This document shows, one piece after another, positions 15,021 to 15,238 of a DNA stretch of 15,238 nt. The stretch lies in the NCBI GenBank assembly GCA_003523225.1, contig DPGK01000003.1:1-15238 (forward strand), written 5' to 3'. Source of the stretch: Clostridiales bacterium. Its GTDB lineage: Bacteria > Bacillota > Clostridia > Oscillospirales > CAG-272. Below the pieces are notes generated by a model that ran no database searches, had not been told where the DNA came from, and worked only from the letters and a program-made list of their open reading frames with translations. Positions within the stretch are counted from its first letter, which is position 1. Each line of letters begins with the position of its first letter. A program made the translations under genes and the position numbers.

Positions 15021-15148
15021 AAAGGCTCCCTTGTGTAAAGGGAGCTGTCGCGTTAGCGACTGAGGGATTGTTTCCTGCTATTTTGGGCTTTTTTACAATC
15101 CCTCCGTCAGCCTTCGGCTGCCACCTCCCTTTACACAAGGGAGGCTTT
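15021..15148. repeat. Palindromic interspersed repeat typical of gut Firmicutes
   Basis: Two inverted arms (15021-15070 and 15097-15148) each contain a hairpin built on CTCCCTTGTGTAAAGGGAG, followed by GAGGGATTG at the inner end. The right arm carries the CAGCCTTCGGCTG hairpin where the left has GTCGCGTTAGCGAC. The 26-bp centre has no gene. From memory this sequence is dispersed in many gut Clostridia genomes and often causes false ORF calls. It is non-coding and probably a non-autonomous mobile element. Confidence 0.82.
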
Positions 15149-15159
15149 TTGTTAGTCCC

Positions 15160-15188
15160 ATTATAATACAAATCGGCAGAGAAAACAA
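15160..15188 (-). promoter_or_regulatory. Possible promoter reading into the repeat and DUF4304-like gene
   Basis: On the minus strand TTGTTT (15188-15183), 17 nt, then TATAAT (15165-15160). The -10 is perfect; the -35 matches 4 of 6. The -35 overlaps the loop of the hairpin at 15173-15200. Confidence 0.4.
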
Positions 15189-15200
15189 GTTCTCTGCCGA
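15173..15200. terminator. Hairpin, possible terminator
   Basis: TCGGCAGAGAA (15173-15183) pairs perfectly with TTCTCTGCCGA (15190-15200) around a 6-nt loop. On the minus strand it is followed by TTTGTATT, on the plus strand by AATTTATG; either could be a weak tail. It may end a transcript entering from beyond the right edge. Confidence 0.5.
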
Positions 15201-15217
15201 AATTTATGTGCCTGCCT

Positions 15218-15237
15218 ATTTCTCCGCTAAGAATGCA
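15218..15237 (-). repeat. Right inverted repeat flanking the DUF4304-like cassette
   Basis: The minus strand reads TGCA, three bases, TTAGCGGAGAAAT, an inverted counterpart of 14350-14369. It ends one base before the window edge, so any continuation or target duplication is not visible. Confidence 0.55.
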
Positions 15238-15238
15238 G

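Noticed and set aside
15021..15148. CRISPR array or tRNA
   Set aside because: Only two inverted arms with unequal inner hairpins, no regularly spaced direct repeats, and no cloverleaf; it fits a palindromic interspersed repeat.
14896..15171. 91-codon minus-strand ORF over the palindromic repeat
   Set aside because: The translation (KKPPLCKGRW, PFTQGSLW) is the well-known false product of this repeat, and it overlaps the DUF4304-like start.

Overview
The window looks like chromosome of a gut-type Clostridia bacterium, probably near Oscillospirales. Reasons: Clostridia-type uncharacterised families (DUF6323/DUF6179), sugar-type lipoprotein binding proteins, Thr/Glu/Pro-rich surface linkers, strong AGGAGG ribosome sites, and a palindromic interspersed repeat familiar from gut Firmicutes. 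All family names come from reading the proteins; no searches were run.

Layout. 1-284: edge of a degenerate repeat, then a terminator. 285-587 (-): small DUF898-like membrane protein. 588-1044: no convincing gene. 1045-2430 (-): secreted propeller-like protein with a C-terminal membrane tail. 2514-3800 (-): archaeal-type aspartyl-tRNA synthetase with its own promoter. 3911-4843 (-): S66 LD-carboxypeptidase. 5131-6543 (+): two tandem MgtC/SapB proteins and a strong terminator. 6544-7186: a 216-bp inverted-repeat (MITE-like) element, then AT-rich DNA. 7187-8798 (+): a coupled DUF6323-DUF6179 pair of unknown function. 8823-10298 (-): orphan solute-binding lipoprotein whose terminator lies inside the end of the DUF6179 gene. 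10545-14323 (+): a heterodimeric ABC exporter with one degenerate and one consensus ATPase site. 14350-15237: a possible cassette holding an AT-rich DUF4304-like gene (-) and a classic palindromic repeat, bounded by a 20-bp imperfect inverted repeat.

How the genes work together. Three units look truly co-transcribed: mgtC-mgtC (21-bp gap), DUF6323-DUF6179 (35-bp overlap) and the ABC pair (ATGA overlap). The rest are single genes, most with a recognisable sigma-A promoter. Two divergent promoter regions (about 4890-5050 and 10370-10495) separate the blocks. There is no obvious phage, CRISPR or classical defence locus. The best candidates for something undescribed are the DUF6323-DUF6179 pair, the inverted-repeat-bounded DUF4304 cassette, and the non-autonomous repeats.
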